A DNA stretch of 64,000 nucleotides from an uncultured Lachnospiraceae bacterium (lineage in GTDB: Bacteria > Bacillota > Clostridia > Lachnospirales > Lachnospiraceae). The notes beneath the pieces are model-generated. The model worked only from the letters and a program-made list of their open reading frames with translations, was not told the DNA's origin and ran no database searches. The stretch spans positions 62,001 to 126,000 of the forward strand of contig CAJTTZ010000001.1 of assembly GCA_910579505.1 (NCBI GenBank). The letters run 5' to 3'. Shown piece after piece: positions 8,732-18,600 of the stretch (position 1 is its first letter; each line of letters starts with the position of its first letter). The position numbers were made by a program, and so were the translations under genes.

Positions 8732-8764
8732 ATTCTTAAATTTGTTTTATGGCATATAATAAGC

Positions 8765-8793
8765 TTGCCAAATGATTCTGCCTGGAATATACT
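8765..8793 (+). promoter_or_regulatory. Promoter of the MBOAT/SGNH acyl-transfer genes
   Basis: TTGCCA (8765-8770) and TATACT (8788-8793) with 17 bases between. Transcription would start about 55-60 bases before the MBOAT start codon. Confidence 0.7.
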
Positions 8794-8857
8794 AAATGTA
8801 GACTTTTACAGGAGATAAACTACTTGATTGTGTATGCCGGCGTAGGGAGTTCTTACG

Positions 8858-10276
8858 ATGCTATTTTCCAGTGTAGGATTTTTATTTCGGTTTCTGCCGA
8901 TTTTTATGATAATCTATCTGGTGTTTCCTAAATACCGCAATATTGTACTTTTGACAGGAAGCCTTATCTTCTATGGAGTGGGAGAACCGTATTTCGTTCT
9001 GCTGCTTCTTTTGTCTGTTCTGGCAAATTATGGTTTCAGCCGTTATATGTTCTGGGAACCGAAATCGCCGCAGTCGCATCGCAAAAAGAAGGCGGCGAGG
9101 CGGCGCAGGAGGGCTCTTGTACTGGCGGTGACGCTGGACCTGAGCGTCTTGTTTGTGTTTAAGTACTGGGATTTTGCGGCGGGCAGCATCAACGGGCTTG
9201 CCGGGAACGGGGTTTTGCCGATACTGTCCCTGGCATTGCCGCTTGGTATCAGTTTTTATACGTTCCAGATGATTTCCTATCAGATTGACTGCTTTCGGGG
9301 AACGATAGAGAAGCGGGCGGGGCTGCTCTCTTTTGCGACATATGTCTGTATGTTTCCCCAGCTGATAGCAGGCCCTATTGTCCGCTACGGCGAGGTGGCG
9401 GAGCGCATGGCAGGCAGGCGCGTGCGTATCAGGGATCTGGAGAACGGGTTGAAACTTTTTACACTTGGACTGGGACTTAAAGTGCTTCTGGCGAACCAGA
9501 TCGGTACGCTCTGGAATCTGATTATGACGGCGGGGGCGGGCAGGCTGCATCCTCTTGTGGCGTGGCTTGGTGCATTCGCCTACTCCTTTCAGATCTATTT
9601 TGATTTCTGGGGATACTCTGTGATGGCCATGGGGCTTGGCAAGATGCTTGGATTTTCCATTCCCCGCAATTTTGACCATCCGTACACGTCGCGTTCCCTG
9701 TCGGAATTTTGGAGAAGGTGGCATATGACGCTGGGGAGCTGGTTTAAGGAGTATGTCTACATTCCTCTGGGCGGCAGCCGGAAAGGAAAGGGACGGACGG
9801 CATGCAACTTATTTGTGGTCTGGGCGCTTACGGGGCTGTGGCACGGCGCGGCATGGAACTTTGTACTTTGGGGCATTGCCTTTTTTCTGCTGCTTTCCCT
9901 CGAAAAGTGGACTTTTGGAAAGCGGATGGAGAGAAGTCTTGTGGCGGGCCATGTCTACACGGTGCTGCTGATTCCTGTGACATGGGTCATTTTTGCGATA
10001 ACGGATATGGGACAGCTTGCCGGGTATCTGGGCAATCTCTTTGGATATCACAGGGAGGGCATACTGGTTGGGACCACGCAGCTGATCCGATATCTCAAAG
10101 AGTATGGCATACTTTTGATAGCGTGTGTTATATTTTCGACGCCCCTGCCGACAAAGCTGTATTGGAAGTGGAAGGACCGCTGGTTTGCGGTGCTGATTCT
10201 TTTAGGCGTCTTCTGGTGGTCGGTGAGGGAGATTGCCATGGGGAACAATAATCCGTTTTTGTATTTTAGATTTTAG
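8858..10276 (+). CDS. MBOAT-family membrane O-acyltransferase (AlgI/DltB-like)
   Basis: 472-residue polytopic membrane protein with about ten hydrophobic segments. It begins MLFSSVGFLFRFLPIF, the usual start of AlgI-type MBOAT proteins, and carries the invariant histidine in GLWHGAAWNFVLWG near residue 322. Members move an acyl group (usually acetyl, or D-alanyl in DltB) across the membrane for transfer to an extracellular polysaccharide. The SGNH-type protein encoded just downstream is the usual partner that finishes the transfer, so this is probably a cell-wall or exopolysaccharide O-acetylation pair. No dltA/dltC or alginate genes are near, which argues against D-alanylation. The acceptor glycan is unknown. 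Confidence 0.88.
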   Translation: MLFSSVGFLFRFLPIFMIIYLVFPKYRNIVLLTGSLIFYGVGEPYFVLLLLLSVLANYGFSRYMFWEPKSPQSHRKKKAARRRRRALVLAVTLDLSVLFVFKYWDFAAGSINGLAGNGVLPILSLALPLGISFYTFQMISYQIDCFRGTIEKRAGLLSFATYVCMFPQLIAGPIVRYGEVAERMAGRRVRIRDLENGLKLFTLGLGLKVLLANQIGTLWNLIMTAGAGRLHPLVAWLGAFAYSFQIYFDFWGYSVMAMGLGKMLGFSIPRNFDHPYTSRSLSEFWRRWHMTLGSWFKEYVYIPLGGSRKGKGRTACNLFVVWALTGLWHGAAWNFVLWGIAFFLLLSLEKWTFGKRMERSLVAGHVYTVLLIPVTWVIFAITDMGQLAGYLGNLFGYHREGILVGTTQLIRYLKEYGILLIACVIFSTPLPTKLYWKWKDRWFAVLILLGVFWWSVREIAMGNNNPFLYFRF

Positions 10277-10295
10277 CGTTTGAATGAGGCGAAAA

Positions 10296-11468
10296 ATGAA
10301 CAGAAATAAGATGAGGACTTTTCTGGAAATCATATATAACTGTCCCTTTATTTTGCTTGTGCTCTTTACAAGTTCTGTTTTTTTTCTGTTTTTTGACGGA
10401 ACAGAAAAACTAAAAAACGAACAGGATGTGGCGGTTTTACAGCTGATTGAAGAAAGAATAAAGACGGGTACGGGAGAAGATGACCTTGTAAATGGGAACG
10501 ATATTTTAGCCAAAAAGGACCAGAAAGACGAAGGCGGCGCAGGGGAGGATTCCGGGGAAAAGCAGGGCGAGGAAGAAGGAAATCTCCAAAATGCAGGAGC
10601 GCGCAAGCCAGAAAACAGCGGAATTGAAAATAAACAGGAACGGAAAACGGACAATAAAAATCTGGAAATCATCGGTAAAGGCGCAAAAATGGAAACACAT
10701 ACCACAGAATTTGTGGAATACACACCGATTGAGACGGATTCCCGGTATTACTCGGATGCAGGAAAAGTTGCATTGACCACGGCATACGACTATGTGTTAG
10801 AGAACGAGAGTTATTTTAACGATGCCGCTTTTCTGGGCGATTCCCGTACTCTGGGTATTTCGGATTATGCAGGACTTGAGGGCGCTGACTTTTTCTGTGA
10901 CAACGGTATGACCATATACAAACTTCTTGAGGACGATGGGGTGACTTACCAGAAGACGGGCGAGAAGGTGGACATGAAAGAAATTTTGCAAAAGAAGCGT
11001 TACGGCAAAATTTACATCATGCTTGGGATGAACGAACTGGGGTATGGCGATACGCCCATGTACTTAAAACAGTATCTCAAGGTGGTCAGGCAGATCAAGG
11101 AATGGCAGCCGGGTGTTATTATTTATGTGATGGCAAATCTCCACGTGAGCCGGGAAAAGAATAATATGGAGACGGAGTTTAACAATATCAATATTAACGA
11201 CAAAAATGTGGCGTCCGCCAGACTGGCCAACGGGAGAGATGTTTTTTACCTTGACTGCAATCCGCTGTTTACCGATGAAGAGGGGTATCTGCAGGCGGAT
11301 CTTACTTTTGACGGGGTACATCTCTACGCGCAGCATTACGACAGGTGGCGGGATTTTCTCTTTGAGCACGGGGTAGAGAGGGAGGAAATCCTGCAGACGG
11401 AGGCGGACGGACAAGAGAGCGGTTTTGGAGAAATGGGAGGTAGCGATGGAGAAAGTGCGTCTCAATAA
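10296..11468 (+). CDS. Membrane-anchored SGNH/GDSL-type hydrolase, acyltransferase partner
   Basis: About 390 residues. One N-terminal membrane segment (ILLVLFTSSVFFLFF) is followed by a charged Lys/Glu-rich linker of ~110 residues, then an SGNH domain: FLGDSRT (block I serine), GMNELGY (the asparagine block) and FDGVHL (Asp and His of the dyad). The catalytic domain would face outside. It follows the MBOAT gene by about 20 bases, an arrangement known for acetylation systems where the MBOAT protein passes acetyl groups to an SGNH protein. ATG at 10296 is favoured by GAGG 6 bases before it; ATG at 10284 is an alternative. Its end overlaps the next gene by 23 bases. Confidence 0.78.
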   Translation: MNRNKMRTFLEIIYNCPFILLVLFTSSVFFLFFDGTEKLKNEQDVAVLQLIEERIKTGTGEDDLVNGNDILAKKDQKDEGGAGEDSGEKQGEEEGNLQNAGARKPENSGIENKQERKTDNKNLEIIGKGAKMETHTTEFVEYTPIETDSRYYSDAGKVALTTAYDYVLENESYFNDAAFLGDSRTLGISDYAGLEGADFFCDNGMTIYKLLEDDGVTYQKTGEKVDMKEILQKKRYGKIYIMLGMNELGYGDTPMYLKQYLKVVRQIKEWQPGVIIYVMANLHVSREKNNMETEFNNININDKNVASARLANGRDVFYLDCNPLFTDEEGYLQADLTFDGVHLYAQHYDRWRDFLFEHGVEREEILQTEADGQESGFGEMGGSDGESASQ

Positions 11469-12168
11469 ATATCTTGCCTCCTGCGGCGTATGTTCCAGAA
11501 GGGATGCGGATAAGCTGATAGAGGCGGGGGAGGTCTATGTAAACGGCGATAAGGCGGCTGCGGGCATGAAGGCAGGACCCGGAGACCGGGTGGAAGTGCG
11601 GGGAAAACTTCTTGCGATGCCGGATGAAAAGGTGGTGCTTGCCTACTATAAGCCTGTGGGGGTGGTCTGTTCGGAGAGAGACGCCCACGCGGGACGGCTG
11701 GTGACGACGGAGATCGGTTACCACAGGCGTGTGACCTATGCGGGCAGACTGGATAAGGATTCCGAGGGGCTGCTGCTTCTCACCGACGACGGAGACCTGA
11801 TAGACGCCATGATGCGGGGAAGGAACGGGCACGAGAAAGAGTATATTGTCAAGTCTGACCGAAAATGGGAGGATGGTGCGATAGACCACTTGCGGGCAGG
11901 CGTGTATCTGGAAGAACTGGGACAGACGACCCGTCCCTGCGAGATTGAACGGGTCGGGGATAAAACAATTAAAATGGTGCTTACCCAGGGACTGAACAGG
12001 CAGATCAGGCGTATGTGCGAGGCGCAGGGCTACCGGGTGAAGAGCCTGAAAAGAACACGTGTTATAAATATAAGGCTGGAGAAGCTGAAACCGGGCGAGT
12101 ACCGGGAATTGACAGGAAAGGAGCGGGAGGAGCTGTACCGGCTCTGCGGGTTGTATGGCGGAAAATAA
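11446..12168 (+). CDS. rRNA pseudouridine synthase, RsuA/RluB/E/F family
   Basis: 240 residues. An S4 RNA-binding domain (RLNKYLASCGVCSRRDADKLI) occupies the first 60 residues. The pseudouridine synthase domain has the catalytic aspartate in GRLDKDSEGLLLLTDDG and the KxxxQGLNRQIRRMC-like motif near the end. It isomerises a uridine in 23S or 16S rRNA. ATG at 11446 is chosen because GGGAGG lies about 5 bases upstream; an earlier in-frame ATG at 11425 has no site. It overlaps the SGNH gene upstream and ligA downstream (14 bases), so these genes are translationally linked. Family is clear; which uridine is modified is not (RluB and RluF are both possible). Confidence 0.87.
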   Translation: MEKVRLNKYLASCGVCSRRDADKLIEAGEVYVNGDKAAAGMKAGPGDRVEVRGKLLAMPDEKVVLAYYKPVGVVCSERDAHAGRLVTTEIGYHRRVTYAGRLDKDSEGLLLLTDDGDLIDAMMRGRNGHEKEYIVKSDRKWEDGAIDHLRAGVYLEELGQTTRPCEIERVGDKTIKMVLTQGLNRQIRRMCEAQGYRVKSLKRTRVINIRLEKLKPGEYRELTGKEREELYRLCGLYGGK

Positions 12169-14113
12169 GATGGATCGCATGAGGGAGTTGGTCTCTCTCT
12201 TAAACAGGGCTTCGGAGGCCTATTATGCCAAAGACGAAGAGATTATGTCTAACTTCGAGTACGACAGGCTCTACGACGAGCTGGAGGAACTGGAAAAGGA
12301 GCTTGGCGTGACGCTTGCGGACAGTCCTACGGTGCAGGTAGGCTTTGAAGCGGTGGATGAGCTGCCGAAGGAGAGGCACGAGTCAGCCATGCTGTCCCTT
12401 GCAAAGACAAAGAGCAGGGAGGAGCTGGTGGAGTGGCTTGGCGGGAAAGAGGGGCTTCTGTCGTGGAAACTGGACGGATTGACCATTGTTCTCACTTACA
12501 GGGACGGCGAGCTGCAAAAGGCGGTGACGAGAGGAAACGGAGAGGTGGGAGAGGTGGTTACCGGCAACGCCAGAGTGTTTCGCAACCTCCCGGTTACGAT
12601 TCCCTATCAGGGGGAACTGATCCTGCGCGGTGAGGCGGTTATCACCTACAGTGGTTTTGAGAAAATCAACAGGGAGATCGAGGACGAGCAGGCAAAGTAT
12701 AAAAATCCGAGAAATCTCTGCAGCGGCAGCGTCAGACAGCTGGACAACCGGATTACGGCGCAGAGGGGCGTACGGTTTTTTGCCTTTTGCCTTGTGAGGG
12801 CGGATGCAGAGTTCCATAATTCCCGCAGTGAGCAGTTTGATTTCCTGAAAAGTCAGGGATTTGATGTGGTAGAGCACCGTCTGGTGACGCCGGAAGACAT
12901 ATTGGATAACATAAGTTATTTTGAAGAAAAGATACAGACCTACGACGTGCCCTCCGACGGACTTGTGCTTACCTATGAGGACATGGCGTATGGCGCGTCC
13001 CTTGGCAGGACGGCAAAATTCCCCCGGGATTCCATCGCCTTTAAGTGGGCGGATGAACTGCGTGAGACGACGCTCATTAAGATGGAGTGGAGCGCCAGCC
13101 GTACCGGGCTGATCAATCCCGTGGCCATCTTTGAGCCTGTGGAGCTGGAAGGCACCACGGTAAGCCGGGCGTCCGTGCACAATATCAGTATCGTGCGGGG
13201 GCTGAAACTGGGTATCGGGGACAGGATTACGGTCTATAAGGCGAATATGATCATTCCCCAGATCGCGGAAAATCTGACTAAGAGCGATTCTCTGGAAATC
13301 CCGGACATATGCCCCGTATGTGGGCAGCCTACCCGCATCAGCCAGATGAACGACGCGCTGACGCTTATGTGTGACAATCCCGACTGTGATGCGAAGAAAA
13401 TCAAGGCGTTCACCCTGCTGGTGAGCAGAGATGCCCTGAATGTGGACGGTCTGTCCGAGTCCACACTGGAAAAGTTTCTGGCAAAAGGATTTTTGCATGA
13501 GTTTGCGGACCTGTTCCGGCTGGAACGTTTCCGGGAGGAAATCACGCAGATGGAAGGCTTCGGGGAGAAGTCATGGCAGAACCTTTCGGAGAGTCTGGAG
13601 CGGGCGAGAAAAACCACTTTGCCGCGTCTCCTTTACGGGCTGGGGATTGAGAATGTGGGCGTGGCGAACGCCAAAATGCTGTGCAGATATTTTCAGTATG
13701 ACCTACAGGCGCTGCGGGACGCTTCGGCGGAGGAACTTGCGGAGATTGACGGCGTCGGTGAAGTGATCGCCTTGAGCATCTGCGACTATTTTCACAAGGA
13801 AAAAGCAATGGAGCAGCTGGACCATCTGCTTGAGGAAGTGGAGATCGAGAAACAGGAGGCGGCGCAGGCGCAGCAGAACCTTTCCGGCATGAGTTTTGTC
13901 ATTACGGGAAGTCTGTCCCATTTTGAAAACCGAAATGCCATGAAGGAGGAGATCGAAAAGCGGGGCGGCAAGGTAACCGGCAGTGTGACGGGGAAAACCG
14001 TCTGCCTGATCAACAACGATACCGCGTCCCAGTCATCCAAGAACAAAAAGGCCAAGGAGCTTGGGGTAAAGATTTTGTCGGAGGAAGACTTTATGGCGGA
14101 ATACCTCAAATAA
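12155..14113 (+). CDS. ligA: NAD+-dependent DNA ligase LigA
   Basis: 652 residues, the usual LigA length. Order of domains: Ia NAD-binding helices (residues 1-60), adenylation domain with the lysine nucleophile in K105-L-D-G, OB fold, a four-cysteine zinc finger (CPVC ... CDNPDC, near residues 387-410), helix-hairpin-helix repeats, and a C-terminal BRCT domain (MSFVITGSLSHFENRNAMKEEI, from about residue 575, given here only as a marker of the fold). It seals nicks in replication and repair using NAD+. It overlaps the pseudouridine synthase by 14 bases and is followed by a strong bidirectional terminator. Confidence 0.97.
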   Translation: MAENKMDRMRELVSLLNRASEAYYAKDEEIMSNFEYDRLYDELEELEKELGVTLADSPTVQVGFEAVDELPKERHESAMLSLAKTKSREELVEWLGGKEGLLSWKLDGLTIVLTYRDGELQKAVTRGNGEVGEVVTGNARVFRNLPVTIPYQGELILRGEAVITYSGFEKINREIEDEQAKYKNPRNLCSGSVRQLDNRITAQRGVRFFAFCLVRADAEFHNSRSEQFDFLKSQGFDVVEHRLVTPEDILDNISYFEEKIQTYDVPSDGLVLTYEDMAYGASLGRTAKFPRDSIAFKWADELRETTLIKMEWSASRTGLINPVAIFEPVELEGTTVSRASVHNISIVRGLKLGIGDRITVYKANMIIPQIAENLTKSDSLEIPDICPVCGQPTRISQMNDALTLMCDNPDCDAKKIKAFTLLVSRDALNVDGLSESTLEKFLAKGFLHEFADLFRLERFREEITQMEGFGEKSWQNLSESLERARKTTLPRLLYGLGIENVGVANAKMLCRYFQYDLQALRDASAEELAEIDGVGEVIALSICDYFHKEKAMEQLDHLLEEVEIEKQEAAQAQQNLSGMSFVITGSLSHFENRNAMKEEIEKRGGKVTGSVTGKTVCLINNDTASQSSKNKKAKELGVKILSEEDFMAEYLK

Positions 14114-14137
14114 TAACATGTGATATAAAAAGGCGGT

Positions 14138-14167
14138 AAAAAAAGAGTGCGGATGCACTCTTTTTTT
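14138..14167. terminator. Bidirectional terminator between ligA and metA
   Basis: A 13-bp perfect stem (seven A, then GAGTGC; GCACTC, then seven T) with a GGAT loop. The A and T runs make it work on both strands; it overlaps the metA stop codon by two bases. Confidence 0.9.
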
Positions 14168-15080
14168 ATATTTCCCTCACATCGTAAGGCGTGGTCTGAT
14201 ACACATAATAGTTAAGCCAGTTTGAAAAGAGAAGCTGCCCCGCGGAACGCCAGTTGACGACCGGCTCCTTCGAAGGATCGTCCCCCGGGAAGTAATTTAC
14301 CGGGATTTTGGGATTCATGCCCTTTTCCATATCGCGGGCGTATTCCAGCGCCAGCGTGTCGGCGTCGTATTCCAGATGACAGGTAATGAAGAAATGCCGG
14401 CTGTCCTCGGTCTTGGCAATAGCCATGCCGGCTTCGTCGGAGACCGCCATCAGTTCCAGATTCGGCACGGAGGCGATCTGTGCCGGGTCTATCGTCATGG
14501 CGCGGGACTGCGGCGCGTGGAAAATATCGTCAAATCCCCGGAAAAGAGGCGATTTTCGCTTGAGAATCCTGTGCGTGTACACGCCGGACAGCTTTTCGTC
14601 CAGATCTTCACGGTCCAGACCGTAAAAATAGTACAGGGCGGCGTATGCGCCCCAGCACAGGTGGAGCGTACAGTGTACATGCGTGCGCCCCCACTCCATA
14701 ATCGTGCAGATTTCGTCCCAGTAAGCGACTTTTTCGAAGCGGACATGGTCGAGCGGCGCCCCGGTGATGATCATGCCGTCGAATTTGCGGTCCTTGATCT
14801 GGTCAAAGGTCGTGTAAAAAGCTTCCATGTGGTTGGAGTCGGTATGCTGCGGCGTATAGCTGGCGGTCTGTAAAAACTCCACGTTTACCTGCAGCGGTGT
14901 ATTTGAAAGCTTTCGGAGAAGCTGCGTCTCGGTTACTTCTTTCGTGGGCATCAGATTTAAGATCAGTACGTCAAGAGGACGGATGTCCTGATGCATCGCC
15001 CGGAATTCTGTCATAACAAATATATTTTCTTTCTCTAAAATGCCGGTTGCCGGCAGTAAATCCGCTACTTTGATGGGCAT
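14166..15080 (-). CDS. metA: Homoserine O-acyltransferase MetA (probably acetyl-CoA type)
   Basis: 304 residues, full length for MetA, first committed step of methionine synthesis. The catalytic cysteine is C142 in HLCWGAYAALY; H235 and E237 in CHLEYD complete the dyad/triad at the positions used by the E. coli enzyme. Position 111, which separates succinyl-CoA (Gly) from acetyl-CoA (Glu) enzymes, is Asp here (GAPLD). An acidic residue argues for O-acetylhomoserine, but Asp is not the usual one. ATG at 15080 with GAGGG upstream. A weak promoter lies at 15130-15157; no SAM riboswitch was seen. Confidence 0.93.
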   Translation of the reverse strand: MPIKVADLLPATGILEKENIFVMTEFRAMHQDIRPLDVLILNLMPTKEVTETQLLRKLSNTPLQVNVEFLQTASYTPQHTDSNHMEAFYTTFDQIKDRKFDGMIITGAPLDHVRFEKVAYWDEICTIMEWGRTHVHCTLHLCWGAYAALYYFYGLDREDLDEKLSGVYTHRILKRKSPLFRGFDDIFHAPQSRAMTIDPAQIASVPNLELMAVSDEAGMAIAKTEDSRHFFITCHLEYDADTLALEYARDMEKGMNPKIPVNYFPGDDPSKEPVVNWRSAGQLLFSNWLNYYVYQTTPYDVREI

Positions 15081-15129
15081 GGGGATCCCTCGCTTTCTCT
15101 CAGGTTATTTTATATATATGAAACGGTAA

Positions 15130-15157
15130 ATGATACAATGTATGATATCACAAACAA
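15130..15157 (-). promoter_or_regulatory. Possible metA promoter
   Basis: Minus strand TTGTTT (15152-15157) and TATCAT (15130-15135) with a 16-base spacer, about 50 bases before the start codon. Weak -35 box. Confidence 0.4.
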
Positions 15158-15256
15158 AAGAGGCGCGCAAGGCGGCTCCCTGAGATGGCGGACAATTTAC
15201 CAAAAATTAACTTAACGTGGTGTTTTGAGAAGTTAAATAATCGGGCAGAAAAAGAT

Positions 15257-15285
15257 TTGCATAATTTTGTATTTTACCTTATAAT
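15257..15285 (+). promoter_or_regulatory. Promoter of the small unknown gene
   Basis: TTGCAT (15257-15262), 17-base spacer, TATAAT (15280-15285). The start codon is about 40 bases downstream. Confidence 0.8.
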
Positions 15286-15327
15286 TTATATGTATTAACG
15301 TTTCGACACAGGGGGAACGAGCGGATT

Positions 15328-15618
15328 ATGGAAACAGCATATCAAAAGGTTAAGGTACACAATGAGCTTGAGTGGTGCCAGGTAAAGGATATGGAGACCA
15401 AGGAGAAGATAGAGAAGGTGCTGTTAAGGCACCGGGTATCCTATTTCGTGAAGTGGGAGAAACCGAAATTCTTTTCCAATGATACATTTGGAGCCTGTGT
15501 GTTCTGTGTGAACCAGCTGCAGAAGGAGACGGCGGAAGATGCGATTCAGGAGCTTCCCGAGGAGGTGCGGGATAAGATCCGTTTCATAAACCGCAAGGTG
15601 GACAAGACTTTTTACTGA
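15328..15618 (+). CDS. Small protein of unknown function (96 residues)
   Basis: I do not recognise this protein. It has no signal peptide or membrane segment, is rich in Lys, Glu and aromatic residues, and has three cysteines (one at WCQ and two in ACVFCV). It appears soluble and cytoplasmic. It is a real gene: it has a consensus promoter (15257-15285), a GGGGGA site about 11 bases before ATG, and its own terminator 40 bases after the stop. It is monocistronic, divergent from metA and convergent with the dehydratase activator gene, so the context gives no role. Confidence 0.7.
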   Translation: METAYQKVKVHNELEWCQVKDMETKEKIEKVLLRHRVSYFVKWEKPKFFSNDTFGACVFCVNQLQKETAEDAIQELPEEVRDKIRFINRKVDKTFY

Positions 15619-15653
15619 AGGAAAACGTGATTATCTACATCATAATATGGTAT

Positions 15654-15690
15654 AAAAAGCCGGGTGCGTGAATTTGCACCCGGTTTTCTT
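15654..15690. terminator. Bidirectional terminator
   Basis: CCGGGTGC and GCACCCGG form an 8-bp GC-rich stem with an 8-base loop; A run on the left and TTTTCTTT on the right serve both the small gene (+) and the activator gene (-). Confidence 0.85.
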
Positions 15691-18600
15691 TACTCTGTAG
15701 GAAAATGCTCTTTTTTCAGGTTTTTCTGCGCCGTGGAGAGCATCAGCTTGATGCGGTTTAATTGATTGACTTCGCTTGCGCCGGGATCATAGTCGATTGC
15801 CACAATGTTGGAGCTGGGGAACCGCTTGCGGAGCTCCTTGATGACGCCCTTGCCGACCACATGGTTGGGCAGACAGCCGAAGGGCTGTGTGCAGACGATA
15901 TTGTTAACGCCGCTGTGGATCAGCTCAACCATCTCTCCTGTAAGGAACCACCCCTCGCCGGTCTGGTTGCCGATATCGACAATCGGTTTCGCGTAGTTTA
16001 CCAGCGTGTAGATGCTGACGGGCGGTGTAAAGTGTCTGCTCTTCGCAAATTCCTTCGCGGCCTGCGCGCGCAGCTTTTCAAGCGCACGTATGCCGAAGCG
16101 GGAGACGAGTGCAGCCTTTTTTGAGGTGCCGAGGAAATCCGCCTTGTAAATCTGGTTGTAGAAGCAGTAGAGCATGAAATCTAACAGGTCAGGTACGACT
16201 GCCTCTGCGCCTTCCGATTCCAGAAGCTCTACCAGATGGTTGTTGGCGGCAGGCGCGAATTTGACCAGAATTTCACCGACGATGCCGACGCGGGGCTTGC
16301 GCAGATCTTCATATACAGGGATCTGGTCAAAATCCCTTACAATCTGGCGGCACATCTTCTGGAAGGTCAGATAGTTCATGGACTTCCCGGAGACAAAATC
16401 CCGGCATTTCGTGACCCATTTCGCATGCAGCGCATCCACGGAGCCCGGCTCCTTTTCGTAGGGGCGCATACGGTAAACACATCGCATAAAGATATCCCCG
16501 AACAGCGCGCCGTAGGCGGCACGCATGAAGAGGGTGGCGTTCAGGTGGAAACCGGGATTGCTCTCAATACCGGCAAGATTTAAGGAAATGACGGGAATCT
16601 GCGGCATACCCGCCTTTTCCAGCGCGCGTCTGATAAAGCCCACATAGTTCGTGGCACGGCAGCCGCCGCCGGTCTGGCTCATAATGACCGCCACTTTATT
16701 CAGGTCATATTTCCCGGAAAGCAGGGCGTCCATAATCTGTCCCACTACGATCAGGGAAGGATAACACGCGTCATTATTTACATATTTTAATCCCATGTCA
16801 ACGGCCTGTCTTGTGTCGTTGCCGAGCACTTCAAAGTGATAGCCGCACGCATTGAAGGCAGCCTCGATAATTTCAAAATGGATCGGCGACATCTGGGGAC
16901 AGAGGATGGTGTAATCCTTTCTCATTTCCTCTGTAAAGGGCACTTTCTTGATGGCGCTGGAGCGTATTGTGCGCTTCTCGCCTTTCTGCTCCCGTACCTG
17001 AATCGCGGAGAGCAGGGAACGGATGCGGATTCTCGCCGCGCCCAGATTGTTCACTTCGTCGATTTTCAGGCAGGTATAGATTTTGTCGGAGCCGGTAAGG
17101 ATGTCGTTCACCTGGTCCGTGGTCACGGCGTCAAGGCCGCAGCCGAAAGAGTTGAGCTGGATCAGATCCAGGTCGTCCCTTGTCTTGACGAAACTTGCCG
17201 CCGCATAAAGTCTTGAATGGTACATCCACTGGTCGGAAACGATCAGCGGCCTCTCGGGCGCCGCCAGGTGAGAGACGGAATCCTCCGTGAGCACCGCAAT
17301 GTCGTAGGAGGTGATCAATTCGGGAATGCCGTGGTTGATCTCCGGGTCAATGTGATACGGACGACCCGCCAGCACGATACCGCGTTTATGGTTGGTTTCC
17401 AGATAGCGGAGCACTTCTTCGCCTTTGTCGCGCATGTCCTGTCTCGCTGCGGCCAGCTCTGTCCACGCGGCCTCGGCAGCATCCATAACGGCTGTTATAG
17501 GGAGCTCGCGGAACTCTCTTGTCAGCGCCTCGGTAACGGTCTGCAGACTCTTAAAGGACATAAAGGGATTGCGGAAAACCACTTCCCCGCGCCCGATTTC
17601 CTCCACGTTATTCTTGATGTTTTCGGAATAGGACGTGACGATAGGGCAGTTGTAGTGGTTGTTGGCGTCATGAAACTCATCCCGCTCATAAAAGAGGGCG
17701 GGGTAGAAGATAAAGTCCACATTCTGCCTGATGAGCCATGCCACATGTCCGTGCGCCAGCTTTGCAGGATAGCATTCCGATTCGCTGGGGATGGATTCGA
17801 TACCCAGCTCATAGATTTTGCGGTTGGAAACGGGGGAGAGTACGACCCGGAAGCCCAGCTTCGTAAAGAAGGTGAACCAGAAAGGGTAATTCTCGTACAT
17901 GTTTAACACCCGCGGAATGCCCACAGTGCCCCGTTTCGCCTCGTTTGCCGGAAGCGGCTCGTAGGAAAAATACCGTTTCAGCTTATAGTCAAAGAGATTG
18001 GGCGCCCCATTTTCCTTTTTTGTCCGTCCAAGTCCCCTCTCACAGCGGTTGCCGGAGATGTACTGCCGGCCGCCGGTAAATTTGTTGATGGTGAGACGGC
18101 AGTTGTTCGTGCAGCCCTTGCATTTTGCCATGCTCGTCTCAAACTGCAGATTGGTGATCTGTTCCAGATTCAGCATGGAAGTCTGGTAGCCTTCTTCGTA
18201 GTGCGCCCTCGCAATCAACGCCGCGCCGAAAGCGCCCATGATACCGGCAATATCCGGGCGGATTGCCTCGCAGTCGGCGATTTTTTCAAAGCTTCTAAGA
18301 ACCGCGTCATTGTAGAAGGTGCCGCCCTGTACGACGATATTTCTGCCCAGTTCCGAGGCGTCGGAGACTTTGATTACCTTAAAAAGCGCATTCTTGATGA
18401 CGGAGTAGGCAAGTCCCGCGGAGATATCGGAGACGGACGCCCCTTCCTTCTGCGCCTGTTTTACCTTGGAATTCATGAATACCGTACAGCGGGTGCCGAG
18501 GTCAATGGGATGCTCTGCAAAGAGGGCGGTTCTGGCAAAGTCCTCCACGCCATAGTTCAGGGACTTGGCAAAAGTCTCTATGAAGGAGCCACAGCCGGAG

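Noticed and set aside
15081..15327. Possible SAM riboswitch in front of metA
   Set aside because: No S-box or SAM-II landmarks and no terminator/antiterminator pair could be found; only a weak promoter.
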